22,250 bases of DNA from Candidatus Yonathbacteria bacterium (GCA_003489395.1 DNMN01000018.1:1-22250), one strand, 5' to 3'. Shown: positions 9,292 to 17,230, counted from the first letter of the stretch. The notes: generated by a model not told the origin, from the letters alone. Numbers and translations are program-made.

Positions 9292-10488
9292 CTACACATT
9301 CCCCGCAATCTGGTAAATAGGAATAAGCACAGAGGCCAGCACGCCACCAACACCGATACCGAGCGCAACAATCATCACAGGCTCAATCATAGAAATCACC
9401 GTGGCGATTGCGTTTTCAACTTCCTTTTTGTAAAAGAACGAAAGTTTTTGAAGAATATTGCCAAGCTCGCCCGTCTCTTCCCCAACCTTGACCATCTGAA
9501 TCATCACATTGGGGATTTCTGGGTGCCCCATAAGCGTTGCCGAAAGTGGCGCGCCACCTTTTACGGCAATAACCGATTTCTTGAGAATGTCTTGATAAAT
9601 TTCATTGTCCACAATCTTTCCAGTAATTTCTATAGAGCGCACCATAGAGATACCGTTGGCGAGCATCACGTGCATATTGTCGGTAATACGCGACAAATAG
9701 AGCGTGCGATAGAGATTGCCGATAACTGGGAACCAGAGCTTTGTGTGAGCGAGAAAACTTGTTCCGCGAGTAAATCTCCATACAAGGAAAAGTCCTGCAA
9801 TAATAACCATTGCGACAAACACTCCGTAATTGACCATCATATAACTCACATTAATGACGACTTTTGTATAAATCGGGACGTCCTGACCGCTTTGCGTAAT
9901 GATGTCCGAAAGCTTCGGGATGACGAGCGTGAGCATAAGCACCATCACAACGACGAAAGTAAAAATAACGAAAGCTGGGTAAATGAGGGCCCCACGCGCC
10001 TTTGCCATCAATTCGTATGAACGCTCTAGGTAGTCCGCAAGGGCGCTAAAAGTCTCCGCAAGCTTGCCAGACTCCTCCCCTCCGATAACCATGTTCACAT
10101 AAAAATCAGAAAATAAACTCGGGTGCTTGAAAAGAGCGCCAGAAATAGGCACACCATTTTGTATGTCGTCGGATATTTCGGTGAACTTTTTCGCAACAAG
10201 TGGATTTTCCGCTTCGGCGGCAATCAAACGAAATGTTTTCAGCGCAGGAACGTGCGCGTCCAAAAGCGTTGCAATTTGTCGTGAAATAATCGAAATTTCT
10301 TTTGCGGAGACACGATTGAAAATATTGATGTCAATCTCAAAAAGGCTTTTTGAATCAGCAGAACGCACAGAAACCACCACGAGACCACTTCTCTGAAGCG
10401 CGTTGATTGCGGAGTCCTGGTTTTGCGCTTCAATAGTGCCAGTAGTTTCCCCGCCTTCCTTAGTGACTGCTTTGTATATAAATAGCAT
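9292..10488 (-). CDS. pilC: type IV pilus inner-membrane platform protein PilC/GspF
   Basis: PilC is the polytopic platform that couples the PilB/PilT motors to pilin extraction. The protein has 398 residues with two internally repeated T2SSF domains, each holding the family signature (GEESGKL at 137-143 and GEETGEL at 336-342). Membrane helices lie at about 168-190, 219-238 and 369-391. It is preceded by pilT, 132 nt upstream, with a structured palindromic element in between. TAAAAT ends 5 nt before the ATG and may be a -10 for a leaderless message. No Shine-Dalgarno is seen. Dispersed repeat copy B abuts the 3' end. Confidence 0.96.
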   Translation of the reverse strand: MLFIYKAVTKEGGETTGTIEAQNQDSAINALQRSGLVVVSVRSADSKSLFEIDINIFNRVSAKEISIISRQIATLLDAHVPALKTFRLIAAEAENPLVAKKFTEISDDIQNGVPISGALFKHPSLFSDFYVNMVIGGEESGKLAETFSALADYLERSYELMAKARGALIYPAFVIFTFVVVMVLMLTLVIPKLSDIITQSGQDVPIYTKVVINVSYMMVNYGVFVAMVIIAGLFLVWRFTRGTSFLAHTKLWFPVIGNLYRTLYLSRITDNMHVMLANGISMVRSIEITGKIVDNEIYQDILKKSVIAVKGGAPLSATLMGHPEIPNVMIQMVKVGEETGELGNILQKLSFFYKKEVENAIATVISMIEPVMIVALGIGVGGVLASVLIPIYQIAGNV

Positions 10489-10493
10489 GGCTG

Positions 10494-10499
10494 ATTTTA
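10494..10499 (-). promoter_or_regulatory. possible -10 of pilC
   Basis: TAAAAT on the minus strand with a 5-nt discriminator before the pilC ATG. It lacks the upstream TG, so it is weaker than those of pilD, recG or pgsA. Confidence 0.3.
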
Positions 10500-10525
10500 A
10501 CGAGCAAAGCGAGATTTAAATCGCC

Positions 10526-10589
10526 ACCCCGTGAAATGAAAATTTTTTGAATTTTCCATTGCGCTACTGCGCAATGATTTCACTGGGGT
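10526..10589. repeat. nested palindrome predicted as three-way junction
   Basis: The outer arms (10526-10537 and 10577-10589) pair over 12 bp with one bulged base. They enclose two perfectly adjacent hairpins: 10538-10556 (7-bp stem, GAAAATT arm) and 10557-10576 (8-bp stem, CATTGCGC arm, 4-nt loop). The layout uses nearly every base. It sits in the pilT-pilC gap and could be an mRNA processing or stability site, or a REP/MITE-like element. Confidence 0.75.
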
Positions 10590-10620
10590 TAAGAAATTTA
10601 TGTTCGCATAGCTCATTATT

Positions 10621-11697
10621 TTAACTCTGCAACATCCTCTCCAAACCTTTGGGATTAAATGAAAACAAAAGCGCGGTCTCTGGTGTAATCTCTCCCTTAA
10701 GCACAAGCTCCGAAAGGCTTCGGTTCATATCAATCATACCGTCTTTCATACCTGTTTCAATGACAATATCCACCTCGTGCGTGCGACCCTCGCGAATAAG
10801 GCTGGAAACAGCTGTGTTATTTATCAAAAGCTCATACGCGGGAATGAGCCCTCCAGAAATACGTGGAACAAGACGCTGGGAAAAAATACCTACCAAGCTT
10901 CCCGCAAGCTGAACGCGAATCTGCGACTGCTGATCCCCAGGGAACGAGTCAATAATACGGTCAATCGTTTGCGATGCGTTGTTTGTGTGAAGAGTAGAAA
11001 GCACAAGGTGTCCTGTTTCCGCGGCGGTCACTGCTGTAGAAATAGTTTCTGGGTCGCGCATTTCACCAATCATAATCACATCCACGTCCTGGCGAAACAC
11101 CGACTGAAGACCTGATCTAAAATCTTTGGTGTCAATGCCGACCTCGCGTTGATCAATAATCGCTTTTTGTGAAGTAAACAAATATTCTATCGGATCTTCA
11201 ATGGTCACAATATGCTCCGCGCGTTCGCGATTGATGAGCTCCACCATAGACGCAAGAGTGGTGGACTTTCCCTGCCCGACCGGTCCCACCACAAGGAAAA
11301 ACCCCTGCTTCTTTCTTGTAAACATTTCCAAAATCGGAGGCAAGCCAAGCTCGCTGATTGTCCTGACCTGTGTGGGGATTGCGCGAAGGGCGATACCGAC
11401 GGCATTTTTCTGATAAAATGCGCTTCCACGGAAACGGCCTTTATTGTGAAAATCATAAGAGAAGTCAATCTCCCTGTTTGCCAGAAAACGCTCTTTAAAA
11501 TCTGGCGCGATGATTTGGGTCAACATCCCCATCGTGTCTTCGGGCATAAGAACGGCTAGGTTCATAAGAGGCACCAAGCCACCAGAAACACGAAAGGTGG
11601 GATAATGCCCAGCCGAGAGGTGGATATCTGACGCGCCATCAGATATTGCGCGCGCGATTAGGACTTCAATTTCTTCTTTGTAATTTTTGCTGGTCAT
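10621..11697 (-). CDS. pilT: type IV pilus retraction ATPase
   Basis: Hexameric cytoplasmic ATPase that powers pilus disassembly and retraction. The protein has 358 residues. It has an N-terminal PAS-like region (SDGASDIHLSAG), an unusual Walker A (GPVGQGKST, 138-146, where TGSGK is normal), an Asp box (IEDPIEY), a Walker B (VIMIGEMRD, about 206-214), a His box (STLHTNNA) and the PilT-specific SLIREGR at 299-305, equivalent to AIRNLIREGK of model PilT proteins. That C-terminal motif separates it from PilB. It follows the receiver gene by 23 nt and has AGGA 7 nt before its ATG, one of the few Shine-Dalgarno sites here, as expected for an internal operon gene. Confidence 0.96.
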   Translation of the reverse strand: MTSKNYKEEIEVLIARAISDGASDIHLSAGHYPTFRVSGGLVPLMNLAVLMPEDTMGMLTQIIAPDFKERFLANREIDFSYDFHNKGRFRGSAFYQKNAVGIALRAIPTQVRTISELGLPPILEMFTRKKQGFFLVVGPVGQGKSTTLASMVELINRERAEHIVTIEDPIEYLFTSQKAIIDQREVGIDTKDFRSGLQSVFRQDVDVIMIGEMRDPETISTAVTAAETGHLVLSTLHTNNASQTIDRIIDSFPGDQQSQIRVQLAGSLVGIFSQRLVPRISGGLIPAYELLINNTAVSSLIREGRTHEVDIVIETGMKDGMIDMNRSLSELVLKGEITPETALLFSFNPKGLERMLQS

Positions 11698-11720
11698 TTT
11701 GTATTCCTAAATAAATAATA

Positions 11721-12134
11721 TTAATCAACTTTTGCGAACGACTCCCCCCCGCCCATAACAGTCATGACTTTCTCCACAACCTCAGAAGGAGTTGCTGAAG
11801 CCTTTATCACATATCCATTTGCTCCAAGAGAGCGTCCTTTTTCAACATCAGTGGGCTGACCCAAGTTTGAAAGCACGAGCACTTTTGCATTTGGCGCAAG
11901 CTTTTCGTTTTTTATAATGCTCAAAAGTTCAAAACCGTCCATCGTTGGCATCACAACATCTAGAAGCATAATGTCAGGCACTATTCCACCCTTTAGCTTG
12001 TTTAGCGCGTCAACACTTCCAAACGCCTGTATAACATCAAACCCTTTCTCCTTGAACTTGAATGTGTACATATCAAGGAGGAACTTGTCGTCATCAACAA
12101 TAAAAATCTTTTTAGGCGTTGCAGTTGGTTCCAT
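11721..12134 (-). CDS. stand-alone response-regulator receiver (PilG/PilH/CheY-like)
   Basis: Single receiver domain with 137 residues and no output domain. Key residues are all present: acidic pocket D14-D15-D16 (FIVDDDKFLLD), phosphoacceptor D59 (MLLDVVMPTMDG), S89 (VLVLSNLG) and K111 (GYVIKAS). An upstream ATG at 12194 would add 20 residues read from dispersed repeat copy C; it is rejected because an extended -10 (TGG-TATACT) ends 9 nt before the ATG at 12134. Its place between pilB and pilT suggests it switches extension and retraction, as PilG and PilH do in Pseudomonas, but that is inference. No histidine kinase is in the window. Confidence 0.92.
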   Translation of the reverse strand: MEPTATPKKIFIVDDDKFLLDMYTFKFKEKGFDVIQAFGSVDALNKLKGGIVPDIMLLDVVMPTMDGFELLSIIKNEKLAPNAKVLVLSNLGQPTDVEKGRSLGANGYVIKASATPSEVVEKVMTVMGGGESFAKVD

Positions 12135-12143
12135 AATGAGTTT

Positions 12144-12152
12144 AGTATACCA
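12144..12152 (-). promoter_or_regulatory. extended -10 of the receiver gene
   Basis: The minus strand reads TGG-TATACT, then 9 nt to the ATG at 12134, implying a leader of about 2-3 nt. It supports the shorter start and suggests that the receiver and pilT can be transcribed apart from pilB. Confidence 0.5.
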
Positions 12153-12183
12153 CTGCGAAGCCTTTGGAGTCAAAGACTTCGCA

Positions 12184-12274
12184 ACATTTGACATGTGACA
12201 CCGCTACGCGGACATGTGACAAGAGGATTTTCGCTTTGCGAAAATCCTCTGTCTAGGGTCAATTGTCAAATGTT
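12184..12274 (-). repeat. dispersed modular repeat, copy C (inverted)
   Basis: The 37-bp core at 12184-12220 is in reverse orientation to copies A and B. Then come a perfect 13-bp stem-loop (12222-12234 with 12238-12250, loop TTT, arm GGATTTTCGC shared with the copy A hairpin) and a further GTCAATT/GTCAAAT heptamer pair at about 12259-12272. It fills the pilB-receiver gap. Confidence 0.85.
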
Positions 12275-12277
12275 CCC

Positions 12278-14002
12278 CTATAACGTATTTATCTCCCTGA
12301 ATGGCACAATTTTATCCATGCTTTTCAATATTGCGTCTTCTTTCATGAAAATCATACCTTTCTTTCGAGCTGCCTCGTATAGACGGACGTCTGTTGGCTC
12401 CGCCAAAATAATCTTTTCTATATCCTTGTCCACTGAAAAAGCCTCAAAAACAGCAAGACGTCCACGAGTTCCAGAAGTACAATCAGCCGTTGATACTGCT
12501 TCATAAAGTGGTCTGCTTATATTGAGCTTTTTTCTAAATTCTTCAGGCAAGTCGGCAAATTGCTTTTCAATAATCATATTTATAGCGCCTTCGTTGGGAA
12601 CTTCTTTCTCTCCTCCAGGACAAATTTTCCTTACCAAGCGCTGAGCAACAGAAAGCACGAGCGTAGGCGCGATAAGGTACGGGTCAATACCCATATCTAC
12701 AAGACGAGGTATAGCGCCAATGGCAGTGTTTGTGTGGAGAGTGGAAAGCACAAGGTGCCCAGTGAGCGCCGCCTGAATGGCAAGCTGAGCTGTCTCTGCG
12801 TCGCGGATTTCTCCGACCATAATAATGTCTGGGTCCTGGCGAAGCGTCGTGCGAAGGCCAGTCGCAAAAGTATAGCCGATCTCTGGGCGCACTTGCGACT
12901 GACTAATTCCTCCCATATTGTATTCAACAGGATCCTCAAGCGAAACAATGTTTTTTGTTTCCTTGTCTAGCTCGTTCAACATAGAATAAAGAGTGGTTGA
13001 TTTACCGGAACCAGTAGGCCCAGTGATGAGGATGATTCCATACGGACGAGCAAGAGCGCTCTTTACCAAAGCAAGTTGTTCTGGACGAAAACCAATATCA
13101 TCAAGCTTCTGCACGCCTTTTTGTGAGTCCAAAATACGCATTACAACCTTTTCTCCGTAGTAAGCGGGAAATGTGGACACACGGAAATCAATTTTGCGCC
13201 CATCAATGCGCGCAGAAAAACGTCCGTCCTGCGGTTTTCGTTTTTCATCAAGTTTAAGCGAAGCAAGAATTTTGATACGCGCCACAACCGAGTTGTGAAC
13301 ATTTGTTGGAAGTACGAGACTGGTAAAAAGCTCTCCATCAACACGGAAACGCACGCGTACATTTTCTCCGGTATGCTCTATGTGAACGTCTGATGCATTT
13401 CCCTCTGTCGCGTGCCTAAGGATAACTGCCGTAATTTTTGCTACTGGCGCATCCTCCACAACATGCGCTTCTTTTTTAGCCTCCGCCCCTTCCTTCTCCG
13501 TCGGCTTTTTTAACAATGCCTCCTTGTCTACATCTTTGATATCAACCTCAAGCTCTGAAAGCGCCTTTGTAACCTCGCCTGTCAGTCCGCGATAACTTTC
13601 AAGAATTACTTTTAGATCGTCGTTTGAAATGAGAAATATTTTAAACGGCATCCCAAGCTTTGTCGCAATGAACTGCAAAGCGTCGCGAGCCTCAATATTT
13701 TCCGGGTCTGTAATTCCGATTTCAAGAACCTCGTTTACAACTGCTATCGGAGCAAAACGATAATACGACGCGGAGTCTTCTGGAATATATTTCAATATTT
13801 CAAAATCCACGCCTTTCCCCTTCAAATCGCGCGTTGGGAGATTGTAATAAAACCCGCGCCCTTTTAGAATATCCTCCTTGGTGACACCCGCCTTTGTGAG
13901 CACGTCCTCTACACTCGCTCCTTCGTTTAGGCGCGCTGAAAGCTCGGGAATTGCTTCCTTTTTTATAATCCCGTGAAGCGCTAATGTATCTAGGATTGCC
14001 AT
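12278..14002 (-). CDS. pilB: type IV pilus extension ATPase
   Basis: GspE/PilB motor ATPase that drives pilus polymerisation. The protein has 574 residues. The N-terminal T2SSE_N/MshEN-like part spans about 1-150, followed by a charged Lys/Glu-rich linker (155-182) and a catalytic domain from about 185. Walker A is GPTGSGKST (328-336), Asp box SLEDPVEY, Walker B DIIMVGEIRD (392-401) and His box STLHTNTA. The C-terminal zinc-type insert that normally has two Cys pairs keeps one Cys of each (C461 in KICPGGE, C508 in ADCTSGTRGR), so metal binding is doubtful. It starts 5 nt after the PilP-position gene. A 143-nt gap holding dispersed repeat copy C separates it from the receiver gene. Confidence 0.96.
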   Translation of the reverse strand: MAILDTLALHGIIKKEAIPELSARLNEGASVEDVLTKAGVTKEDILKGRGFYYNLPTRDLKGKGVDFEILKYIPEDSASYYRFAPIAVVNEVLEIGITDPENIEARDALQFIATKLGMPFKIFLISNDDLKVILESYRGLTGEVTKALSELEVDIKDVDKEALLKKPTEKEGAEAKKEAHVVEDAPVAKITAVILRHATEGNASDVHIEHTGENVRVRFRVDGELFTSLVLPTNVHNSVVARIKILASLKLDEKRKPQDGRFSARIDGRKIDFRVSTFPAYYGEKVVMRILDSQKGVQKLDDIGFRPEQLALVKSALARPYGIILITGPTGSGKSTTLYSMLNELDKETKNIVSLEDPVEYNMGGISQSQVRPEIGYTFATGLRTTLRQDPDIIMVGEIRDAETAQLAIQAALTGHLVLSTLHTNTAIGAIPRLVDMGIDPYLIAPTLVLSVAQRLVRKICPGGEKEVPNEGAINMIIEKQFADLPEEFRKKLNISRPLYEAVSTADCTSGTRGRLAVFEAFSVDKDIEKIILAEPTDVRLYEAARKKGMIFMKEDAILKSMDKIVPFREINTL

Positions 14003-14007
14003 AATAA

Positions 14008-14454
14008 TTAAATGCCAGCGTCAAAATCGCCGAGCAGACTTTCTGGAACCGATGCCGACTGCGTTGCGCGTTGCTGTGTTGCGCTCTTGCTTGCCGCCTC
14101 TTCAAGCGCTTTCATTTTTATTTTCCATGCTGTTGGTAAAAATGGATTTGTCCTGCCTATTTCCTCGCTTGGCACTGCGACTGTAAAATTTTCAAGATTG
14201 CTGAACGCCGGCATATCAAAAAATACTTTGGAACGCGACACAGCATCTGAAAGTTCCGTAAGATCCTTCACCGTGGCATCAATTTCTACACCAATAGACG
14301 CTGTTTGCTCCGCTATTCTCGCCACCGATTGAATAGAAGTTACAACTTCGGTTTCCTTTTTAAAAAGAACAAAGTATCCTACAACAAAAACTCCAACAAC
14401 GACTGCTCCTGTGAAAATATTTACTATCAGTGTTTTTATTTGTTCTTGTTGCAT
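14008..14454 (-). CDS. single-TM protein at the PilP position
   Basis: I do not recognise this firmly. The 148-residue protein has a short cytoplasmic N-terminus, one membrane helix at about 11-31 and a helical external region. A conserved-looking GRTNPFLP (100-107) follows, then a Lys/Ala/Ser-rich, probably disordered tail. The R-x-NPF-x-P motif and the location right after pilO recall PilP or GspC-type linkers, but without an outer-membrane secretin it would have a different partner. The gene lies 4 nt after pilO and 5 nt before pilB, so it almost surely belongs to the pilus alignment complex. Confidence 0.75.
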   Translation of the reverse strand: MQQEQIKTLIVNIFTGAVVVGVFVVGYFVLFKKETEVVTSIQSVARIAEQTASIGVEIDATVKDLTELSDAVSRSKVFFDMPAFSNLENFTVAVPSEEIGRTNPFLPTAWKIKMKALEEAASKSATQQRATQSASVPESLLGDFDAGI

Positions 14455-14458
14455 ATAT

Positions 14459-15139
14459 TTATTTTAAAGAATAGGTCTCTATTGTCATGGTGTACTGATA
14501 CGTCTGAGGAGGTGGCGTCCTCTGAGCGGTTGCGGAAGTGTCCACCGAAACTGGTGAAAAAGTAAGAGAAGTAACATCAATCACACCCAAACTTTTCTCC
14601 ATATCATCAAGAAATGCCTGAAATGTTTCAAATGTCGTCGTAAATGAAAAACTTGCTTTCGTTGTCGCGTATTTCCCTGCTGTGAATGTTTCGCTCTGTG
14701 TACCCTGCGCCAAAGTGCCTTGCGCTTTGTCTATTTGCGCGCCTAATGACACTGCGTTTACTAGACCCTGTGATGCTGTCACGCCGGAGGAAGCGCTACC
14801 ACTCACAACACCGTTGACAGTTCCTTCAACCTTAATATCAGACAAAATTATTCTATTTTTTCTGCCAATGTATTGTATGTTGTTTGCAAAGCGAATCGGG
14901 TCAATCCTTTCAGGTAGAAAGACTTCAAATCTGTCCAACCCTGATTGTTCTATACCACCGAGGTTTGTTTTCGTTCCATCAATCAACGGCTTTATTTCGC
15001 TTGATTTGCTGAGAATACTTGTGAGTGACTCAATATCTCCGCGAAGCTTCGCATTTAAATTATACGCTGGCAGAACATACAAAAACGCGAAACCGATAGA
15101 GAGTACGAGGATTACGAATGAGATAATTGGTTTAGTCAT
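14459..15139 (-). CDS. pilO: type IV pilus inner-membrane protein PilO-like
   Basis: PilO forms dimers with PilN in the inner membrane and aligns the pilus machine. The 226-residue protein has one N-terminal membrane helix (about 5-24), a coiled-coil-like segment (about 28-60), and a periplasmic-type ferredoxin-like region with LPERIDPIRFANNIQYIGRK and FQAFLDDMEKSLGVIDVTSLTF, which resemble PilO. A Gly/Ser/Ala/Gln-rich insert (about 110-148) separates the two parts. It lies 9 nt after the pilN-like gene and 4 nt before the next gene. Family assignment rests on fold pattern and context. Confidence 0.88.
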   Translation of the reverse strand: MTKPIISFVILVLSIGFAFLYVLPAYNLNAKLRGDIESLTSILSKSSEIKPLIDGTKTNLGGIEQSGLDRFEVFLPERIDPIRFANNIQYIGRKNRIILSDIKVEGTVNGVVSGSASSGVTASQGLVNAVSLGAQIDKAQGTLAQGTQSETFTAGKYATTKASFSFTTTFETFQAFLDDMEKSLGVIDVTSLTFSPVSVDTSATAQRTPPPQTYQYTMTIETYSLK

Positions 15140-15148
15140 GATTGTATC

Positions 15149-16018
15149 TTACCAAAATTTAAACTTCAACCAGAGTTTTTTTAGCATAGACGGCTCAGTT
15201 GTCTCTGATGTCGTTGTTGTCTCACTTGTCGTTGCCACCTTCCATTCGTCTGGCAAACTGTCCGTTACCGCTGTTGGCTCAGATGGCGCGAAAACTGCGA
15301 CATCTGTCTCTGTAACAACCTCTGGTACCGTAGATGACACTGCTTCCTCTTCAGAAGCTGGTGTTGTGACGGCGGGTGCTCTCTCTGTTACAGTTTCTAT
15401 AACTTGAGACTCAGCGCTACCTACGCCACCAACATTTTTTGTATACAAAAGAAAATCTGGCTTGAATACCAACGTAAGATTGAATGATATACTGCCAAAT
15501 TTTGTGAGAGCAATATTGTCAATTGAAAACTTTAGAAGCTCGTCTGTTTTTCCTCTAAAGACATCTGCCTGAAATGCTAGCGAGGCGTAATTTTGCGCTT
15601 CGCCTCCAAGGTCTAGAGTAACTCCACTAGAATCGCTCTTGAATGAAAACTTGTCATACAAAATACTTTCTGTCGTGTTGTCTGACAAGAAAACGAACAC
15701 GGGGGACACGATTCTGTGGGCGTTGAGAAGCTCGTTGGCAAGGTCCACGCGAGCGCGAAAAACTCTCGCCTCCGCGACTTCTGGCACATCCTTAAATTTT
15801 TGCTTGGCCTCGTCTATCTCTGTTGTCTTTTCAACAATCACCAAATTAAGCTTATTGTTGTAATAATACAACCCGACAAACGAACTCACTACCAAAACAA
15901 AAACAACGCCGGCGAGCAAACCTATCGCGCTTTGCGGACGACGTCGCTCCAAAAAGGACTCCTCGCGAACGAGTGATCCTTTTGGTATGAATGAAACTTT
16001 TGGGTTAGAGCCGTCCAT
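15149..16018 (-). CDS. pilN: type IV pilus PilN-like protein with acidic tail
   Basis: Predicted inner-membrane partner of PilM (through the cytoplasmic N-terminus) and PilO. The 289-residue protein is longer than the usual 180-220. The N-terminus MDGSNPKVSFIPKGS takes the place of the PilM-binding INLLP-type motif. One membrane helix spans about 32-53, then comes a helical and beta region to about 200. The remainder (about 205-275) is Thr/Ser/Glu/Val-rich and low complexity, ending in the cationic aromatic LKKLWLKFKFW. That ending is not part of the PilN core and is unusual. A TATAAT 13 nt before the ATG could be an internal promoter. Identity rests on position and topology more than motif. 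Confidence 0.8.
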   Translation of the reverse strand: MDGSNPKVSFIPKGSLVREESFLERRRPQSAIGLLAGVVFVLVVSSFVGLYYYNNKLNLVIVEKTTEIDEAKQKFKDVPEVAEARVFRARVDLANELLNAHRIVSPVFVFLSDNTTESILYDKFSFKSDSSGVTLDLGGEAQNYASLAFQADVFRGKTDELLKFSIDNIALTKFGSISFNLTLVFKPDFLLYTKNVGGVGSAESQVIETVTERAPAVTTPASEEEAVSSTVPEVVTETDVAVFAPSEPTAVTDSLPDEWKVATTSETTTTSETTEPSMLKKLWLKFKFW

Positions 16019-16050
16019 ATTATTCTCTCTTATTATACTACATAATGTAC

Positions 16051-17181
16051 TTATTCTTCTAGCCCTTTTAGAGCAATTCCTACAGCAACTGCGAAGTTGG
16101 GACTAATTTCTTTTATTGTTGATGCGAGAAATGCAGGAGAGTCAACACGACTAAACGGATCTCCGATAGTAATCGGAACATTCTTGAAATTTTGATCAAC
16201 AATTTTTTCAATTCCTTTCAAGCGCGCGCCTCCTCCAACCAAAATTATTTTCTCAAGCTTAGTGTTGTGCTTGTGTTCATAATTTTCCGCGAAGCGCGCA
16301 GACTCATTCATAATGTTTGACAACAAAAGTTCCGAGACAGCCGCGACATCACGACCTTCTGCATCCCCAACCATTCCTACACGGCATTTCATTTCCTCGG
16401 CCTTGTCAAAAGAAATTTCCTGCGAACGAGAAAGTCCCAGAGTAATGTCTTGCCCCCCCATTGATATAACATGCGAACCTCGCACCACGCCTTCGTCTAC
16501 AAGCGCGAGCTTCGTGCTTCCCGCGCCTATGTCTATGACAAGTATCGGGGACAAATCCCGACCAACAACTGCGCGAAGCGTGCTGAATATTTCAATTTCA
16601 AAATGCGACGCTTCTCCTGGAATCTGCGCGTCGCGTTTTATTGATTCATATTTTTTAATTACTTCGTTGTGAATCGCGGCGATAATCACTTCTATCTTGC
16701 CAATTGTCTTTGCCTCGGCATCACCCTGAGCAGGCTCAGGTTTTTTTTCTATCTTTCGTCTTGGAAGAACCCACCAATCAAGAGAGACTTCGGTAATAGG
16801 CACAGGAATATATCTGCGAGCTTCCAATGGAACCATTGAGTTGAGCTCCTTGTCTCCAACATCAGGAAGCTCCGCCACAGTAAGAAGGCTAGCGCTAAAA
16901 GGAATGGCAATGAGTGTGTGGTGAGCAGTTATCCCCGCCTCCTTCAAAAGATCCCTGAGAGCTATGGCGACTTTTTCAGGCGGAAGATTTGTCGCTTGCC
17001 CTACTCCTGCGCCTGCCCTCGGCCCGAGCGCTATCTCGCCATAATTTTTTAAAACTATTTTCTCTTCTACTTTTTCAAGCATTACAACTTTAATAGAAGA
17101 AGACCCGATATCAATACCCAAAACAGCGCCCTTGTGTCCTCCGCCAAAAACATGCTTGATTGATTCTAAAGATAAGGCCAT
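16051..17181 (-). CDS. pilM: type IV pilus actin-like ATPase PilM
   Basis: Cytoplasmic actin/FtsA-fold protein that binds the PilN N-terminus and anchors the alignment complex. The 376-residue protein runs from the ATG at 17181. Nucleotide-site motifs are clear: phosphate-1 LGIDIGSSSIKVV (22-33), phosphate-2 VIDIGAGSTKLAL (215-227) and adenosine IILVGGGARLKG (312-323). A charged Pro/Glu-rich insert lies at about 143-160. An ATG at 17217 would add 12 residues, including a hydrophobic run read from the promoter region, and is rejected. This is the first gene of the pilus operon, and comF is divergent from it. Confidence 0.95.
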   Translation of the reverse strand: MALSLESIKHVFGGGHKGAVLGIDIGSSSIKVVMLEKVEEKIVLKNYGEIALGPRAGAGVGQATNLPPEKVAIALRDLLKEAGITAHHTLIAIPFSASLLTVAELPDVGDKELNSMVPLEARRYIPVPITEVSLDWWVLPRRKIEKKPEPAQGDAEAKTIGKIEVIIAAIHNEVIKKYESIKRDAQIPGEASHFEIEIFSTLRAVVGRDLSPILVIDIGAGSTKLALVDEGVVRGSHVISMGGQDITLGLSRSQEISFDKAEEMKCRVGMVGDAEGRDVAAVSELLLSNIMNESARFAENYEHKHNTKLEKIILVGGGARLKGIEKIVDQNFKNVPITIGDPFSRVDSPAFLASTIKEISPNFAVAVGIALKGLEE

Positions 17182-17188
17182 AGTGATA

Positions 17189-17207
17189 TATACTAAATAG
17201 TATAACA
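17189..17207 (-). promoter_or_regulatory. pilM extended -10 within a palindrome
   Basis: TATACT and its reverse complement AGTATA form a palindrome at 17189-17204 with a 4-nt centre, so each strand carries a -10 hexamer. On the minus strand TGT precedes TATACT, giving an extended -10 17 nt upstream of the pilM ATG (leader about 10 nt). Confidence 0.45.
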
Positions 17208-17230
17208 CGTACATCACGTTTTTCTGTTCA

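Noticed and set aside
9130..10020. Long plus-strand ORF (296 codons) antisense to pilC
   Set aside because: It overlaps dispersed repeat copy B and the well-supported pilC; its translation is rich in His/Asn/Arg with no domain. A shadow frame.
12135..12194. Upstream extension of the receiver gene
   Set aside because: Read from the repeat and promoter; the receiver fold begins right after the ATG at 12134.
17182..17217. 12-residue hydrophobic extension of PilM
   Set aside because: Encoded by the palindromic promoter region; PilM is cytoplasmic and starts well at 17181.
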